Positions 61,301 to 64,000 of a stretch of 64,000 nucleotides of DNA are shown here, in pieces (positions within the stretch are counted from its first letter, which is position 1; every line of letters starts with the position of its first letter). The stretch covers positions 3,596,001 through 3,660,000 of the forward strand of contig JAPFFF010000011.1 of assembly GCA_039105265.1 (NCBI GenBank), in the 5' to 3' direction. The stretch is from Tritrichomonas musculus. Lineage: Eukaryota > Parabasalia > Tritrichomonadida > Tritrichomonadidae. The notes under the pieces are model-generated. The model saw only the letters and a list, made by a program, of their open reading frames with translations. It made no database searches and was not told the origin of the DNA. The position numbers and the translations under genes were made by a program.

Positions 61301-63724
61301 TCTTAATTCATTGCAACGCGATTCTGAATCAGTCAGTGACTTCTTGAGGTGATCAATTTCACTGTTAAGGTGGTCAACATTTGTTTGCGATTCTTTTCTG
61401 ACACGATCAATTTCAGCATTGAGTCTGTCGCAATCTTGCTGAGCTCTCGTTTGCGTCTCTTTGAGCTCGGCTGCAAGATCGTTCTTCTGTGAAACTGTGT
61501 CAGCCAATTCGTGCTTTAAGCGATCAATTTCAGATGACAAGTTGTCGTGATCTTTCTGTGCATCGAATTTCATTTGATCGATTGTTTGCGTGAGTTTGTC
61601 GTGATCAACTCTTGAGTTTTGTTGTTCTTGTTGTAACTTGTTGTATAAGTCATTTGCACGTGACTCTGAATCAGATAAATCTTTCTTCAAGCGTTCGATT
61701 TCTGATGCAAGGTTGTCGTGTTCGAATTTTGCATCTCTTTGAAGACGCTCGATTGTCTGTGAAAGGTTGTCGTGATCATTTCTTGCATTCTCTTGTGCTT
61801 CAAGCAAAGCGCGCTTGAGACGATCAACTTCAGATTGTAGTCCATCTTGAACTTTTTGTGAATTATGTTGTACTTCATCTAATTGCTGCTTCAAACGTTG
61901 AATTTCGCTTTCTGCGTGCTCTCTTGATGCAACTTCATGCTGATAACGCGATTCAATGTCTGACTTTTCATGCGCAATACGCTCGGCTTCATACTTTTCA
62001 CGCTCGAGTTGATCTGCTTTTTCACGTGCTTCTTGTTCTGCCTTTTGCTTGGCGATCCTTTCTGCTTCTGCAAGACGTTCTGCTTCAACTTTTTCTTTGG
62101 CTAAACGTTCTTGGTCTGCCTTTTCACGAACGAGTTTTTCTTGCTCAAGTCTTCGTTGTAAGACTCTTCGTTCTTCTGCCTTTGCATCGGCTGCAGCCTT
62201 TTCTTTGGCGATTCGTTGTGCTTCTGCCTTTTCACGTGCCAAACGTTGCTGCTCTGCACGCTCAATTGCCTGACGTTCTTGTTCTGCCTTTTGACGTGCA
62301 ATTCGTTCTTTCTCAGCTCTTGCTTGTGCTTCGGCACGTTCCTTGGCGAGTCTGTCTTGCTCTGCGCGTTCGCGCTGAATTCTTTCTTGTTCGATCTTTT
62401 GGCGTTGAATTCTCTGCTGCTCTTCTTGCTGATGAATGATTCTTTGCTGTTCAGCTTTTTGCTTGGCGATTCTGTCTTGTTCTGCCTTCTCACGAGCAAT
62501 TCTTTCTTGTTCTGCTTTTTGCTTTGCGAGACGTTCTGCTTCTGCCTTTTCACGTGCAACTCTATCTGCATCAGCCTTCTGCTTGGCGATTCTATCTTGT
62601 TCTGCCTTTTGTTTTGCAATTCTTTCTTGTTCTGCTTTTTGTTTTGCAAGACGTTCTGCTTCTGCCTTTTCACGTGCAACTCTATCTGCATCAGCCTTCT
62701 GCTTGGCGATTCTATCTTGTTCTGCCTTTTGTTTTGCAATTCTTTCTTGTTCTGCTTTTTGTTTTGCAAGACGTTCTGCTTCTGCCTTTTCTTTTGCAAG
62801 TCTTTCTTGTTCTGCCTTTTGTTTTGCAAGTCTTTCTTGTTCTGACTTTTCTTTTGCAAGTCGTTCAGCTTCAGCTTTTTCTTTGGATAAACGTTCAGCT
62901 TCAGCTTTTTCACGAGCAATTCTTTCAGCTTCTTCTTTTGCATGTGTGTCTTCTACGACTGTTTTTGTTTCTTTGACAACTGGCGCAGGAGCTGGTGCTG
63001 GGGCAGCCTTCAAGTTATTAAGGACAACTTTGGCAGCTGCGAGTTGTGTGAGGAGTGTCTTATCGTCAACGTTTCCGTTGTTTGCTGCGAGATCGTCTGG
63101 ATAAACGAAAACTGTGATTCCGAGTTCTTTCATAACATCAGCAGCGAGTTGTGCGTTGTGCTGTGCGTCCTGTGGATTGAGTTTGTAATAGTTGATCTTG
63201 TCTGGAACGTAAGAATCGAGCAGAGCGCACATCGAGAGTCCGTATGGCTGGAATTTGGCGATGTTTGGATAGTTTGATGTGCGCCCAATGGCCCATTCGA
63301 GGAGCGCATTCTTTGCTGGTTTCTTGGCTGATCCGTTGTTGTCTTTGTCTTCTGTAATTGCATTTCCAATGGAGTAGTGTAAGATGAGTGACCAGATATA
63401 ACCAAGGATGAGTTTCTCGTTGTTGTCGTTGACATCTTTACCAGAGATTCCGATGAGTTTGACACCATCTTTCGTGAACATGTCAACTGACAAGTCACAG
63501 TTCATGACTTGATCGACATTACGCTTTGGCTCTTTCTTCCATTGTCGTGGTGTGTCTTTTTTGGTTAAAATTTTTGCAAGTTCTATAAGTGCTACACCAT
63601 TTGATAAATCTTTGGTGATATCTCCAACTTCTGGGGCGGCGTTGCTGAGATGTGCGTTGACCCATCTTGTGAAAACTTTCTTTTGGAGGGGAACCCAATC
63701 GTTGTTAACTTTTGTAAGACTCAT
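58394..63724 (-). CDS. Calponin-homology/coiled-coil cytoskeletal protein
   Basis: 1,776 residues. Two CH domains in tandem (about 14-118: QKKVFTRWVNAHLSNA, DLSNGVALIELAKIL; about 136-240: NALLEWAIGRTSNYPNIAKF) form an actinin/fimbrin-type actin-binding head. An Ala/Pro hinge (about 245) leads to a very long coiled coil. Its first part (about 260-620) is Ala/Glu/Lys/Arg-rich in short repeats (AERLAKQKAEQERIAKQ). The second part (about 620-1750) repeats a roughly 28-residue, four-heptad unit such as ADHDKLSAEIERLKKSLADA. No spectrin repeats or EF hands, so it is not a plain alpha-actinin. It is far richer in G+C with biased codons, as in strongly expressed trichomonad genes. Likely an actin-bundling or structural rod protein. 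Confidence 0.92.
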   Translation of the reverse strand: MSLTKVNNDWVPLQKKVFTRWVNAHLSNAAPEVGDITKDLSNGVALIELAKILTKKDTPRQWKKEPKRNVDQVMNCDLSVDMFTKDGVKLIGISGKDVNDNNEKLILGYIWSLILHYSIGNAITEDKDNNGSAKKPAKNALLEWAIGRTSNYPNIAKFQPYGLSMCALLDSYVPDKINYYKLNPQDAQHNAQLAADVMKELGITVFVYPDDLAANNGNVDDKTLLTQLAAAKVVLNNLKAAPAPAPAPVVKETKTVVEDTHAKEEAERIAREKAEAERLSKEKAEAERLAKEKSEQERLAKQKAEQERLAKEKAEAERLAKQKAEQERIAKQKAEQDRIAKQKADADRVAREKAEAERLAKQKAEQERIAKQKAEQDRIAKQKADADRVAREKAEAERLAKQKAEQERIAREKAEQDRIAKQKAEQQRIIHQQEEQQRIQRQKIEQERIQRERAEQDRLAKERAEAQARAEKERIARQKAEQERQAIERAEQQRLAREKAEAQRIAKEKAAADAKAEERRVLQRRLEQEKLVREKADQERLAKEKVEAERLAEAERIAKQKAEQEAREKADQLEREKYEAERIAHEKSDIESRYQHEVASREHAESEIQRLKQQLDEVQHNSQKVQDGLQSEVDRLKRALLEAQENARNDHDNLSQTIERLQRDAKFEHDNLASEIERLKKDLSDSESRANDLYNKLQQEQQNSRVDHDKLTQTIDQMKFDAQKDHDNLSSEIDRLKHELADTVSQKNDLAAELKETQTRAQQDCDRLNAEIDRVRKESQTNVDHLNSEIDHLKKSLTDSESRCNELRSTVSQTQQQAKADHDSLSAQIEKLKKDAAADHASMLKENDGLKKQVADAVSQKNAVSAALADTQKKAQADHDKLTATIEQTKKDAAADHAKLAAEIDRIKKEAAADHANLTKEIEHMKKELADSEARANELRKTIDSNQKLAKADHDKLSAQIEALKKQLADAVAQKNAVAATLADTQKKAQEDHNKLTATIEQMKKDAAADHAKLTATIEQMKKDAAADHTALTAEIARINKEAAADHSHLCGEIDHGKKALADSESRCNELRKTLDNAQKAAKADHDKLVSDMESAKNAAKADHDRMASEITSVKNSAKVEQDKLQGDIAKLNKSLADSQSKNAELTKTLAEAQQKAQQDHAALTQQIEQLKRDAETQKANFSTELARAKNAAQSEHDNLSNEINHQKQLLADSEAHCNELRRSVSDEQQRAKADHANLTAQMESIKRDAAADRSKLCSEIDRVKNDAQSEANRLNSEIDKLRSQLSATESQKNDLSNKLASAQQQAQSEHDRLTFEIENTKNQAAADRANLSSEIQHLKQSLSESEKRCDELRNTVSQTEKRAQDDHSKLMEQMDKVRSDAQSQISSLNGQIDSLKGQLADAVAQKTQLASQLAAAEKQAQADQARFNAEIEKMRKDAQADHDSLAHEVESVRNESQAKITNLNNEIDHLKKALADSERRCNEVKKSLADAQKAAKADHDSLCAQIEKLKKDAAADHAKLAAEITNLKKSLADATAKNSQLTTTLATTQQRAKEEHDKFTAEIDHLKKDAAADRAKLTAEIERLKKALNEAETRAKADHDKLVAQAEQTKKDAAADHAKLCQQMDKAKADAKADHDKLSAEIERLKKQLADALRKAQEDSSKNLAEIERLKKLLAETQQKAKKDHDDLSAEIERLKKSLADAQKKAKEDHDKLSAEIERLRKQLGDTILKAKKDHDDLMNLIERYKKGLVDIDDVVDDTLTDPKGGVRQSKSNFV
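62521..62760 (-). repeat. 120-bp tandem duplication in the coiled coil
   Basis: Two 120-bp units (62521-62640 and 62641-62760) are nearly identical; the second 60 bp of each match completely. They encode a 40-residue coiled-coil unit repeated twice, a recent in-frame duplication. Confidence 0.85.
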
Positions 63725-63756
63725 TTGTAGTTTTGTTTGTTGTTTTTAAAAATAAA

Positions 63757-63762
63757 AAATGA
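63757..63762 (-). promoter_or_regulatory. Initiator-like TCATTT
   Basis: Minus-strand TCATTT with its A 36 bases before the ATG at 63724; a longer leader than for the other genes here. Confidence 0.4.
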
Positions 63763-64000
63763 TTTGATTTTTCATTTTATTTCTTCGTGTTTTTTAAATT
63801 CATAAAATTTCTATTTACCATTCAATATTTTCTTAGTTTTATTTATTTTATTTTCATTTTTCAATGCTAATTGTATTTTTATGAAATTTTTTGTTTGAAT
63901 CTTCTCAATATTTCAAATACATATAAAAAATTTATTTCCTAATTATATATACCAATTTTCTTAATTTACTTTAAATATTAATAAAAAATTAATAACTAAT

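Noticed and set aside
61858-63104. Long plus-strand frames opposite the CH/coiled-coil gene (up to 222 codons)
   Set aside because: They are mirror frames created by the biased codon use of the real minus-strand gene, with low-complexity Ser/Ala/Leu/Phe composition and no domain.

Overview
The window looks like nuclear DNA of a parabasalid flagellate, most likely Tritrichomonas foetus or a close relative. This is inferred from very A+T-rich DNA, long single-exon genes with short spacers, the standard code with TAA/TAG/TGA stops, trichomonad-style initiator motifs (TCAYWW) a few bases before several ATGs, and gene families typical of trichomonads: R2R3 Myb proteins, Sel1-repeat kinases, DUF3447-type ankyrin proteins, LRR-PP2C phosphatases and a CMGC kinase. 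I saw no tRNA, rRNA or CRISPR array, and no intron I would stand behind.

Layout. 0.4-9.6 kb: a giant IQ-motif/pseudokinase protein and a type I membrane glycoprotein with some resemblance to CatSper auxiliary subunits. 9.6-13.9 kb: a gene-poor stretch with a short TIR element and no intact gene. 13.9-20.4 kb: a GSK3-like kinase, a Sel1-repeat pseudokinase on the minus strand, and a small protein that aligns well with Mediator subunit MED9. 20.7-25.3 kb: a repeat block with a tRNA-derived relic and an old dispersed repeat, then two identical 1,677-bp Tc1/mariner elements in inverted orientation, forming a 3.4-kb palindrome with a 26-bp centre. Their DD34E transposase carries a C-terminal Myb repeat. 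25.9-28.9 kb: two R2R3 Myb genes. 29.7 kb: a small TTAA-flanked MITE. 30.1-34.0 kb: a HECT ubiquitin ligase. 34.1-39.3 kb: a broken hAT transposon with clear 8-bp target duplications and other repeats nested in it. 39.4-40.5 kb: an RluA-type pseudouridine synthase. 41.6-50.9 kb: two LRR-PP2C paralogues (one looks active, one looks like a pseudophosphatase) flanking a membrane protein and an ankyrin protein. 51.5-58.0 kb: an LRR/acidic protein, a very short gene with a frame problem, a coiled-coil protein and a PP2A B''-type regulatory subunit. 58.4-63.7 kb: a 1,776-residue calponin-homology/coiled-coil cytoskeletal protein whose base composition and codon use differ clearly from its neighbours.

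How the genes relate. Signalling parts are common here: GSK3-like kinase, two pseudokinases, two PP2C proteins and a PP2A subunit. Transcription is represented by two Mybs and the MED9-like protein. The most unusual system is the Tc1/mariner transposase fused to a Myb repeat that resembles the host R3 repeat, present as a perfect-looking palindrome just upstream of two host Myb genes.
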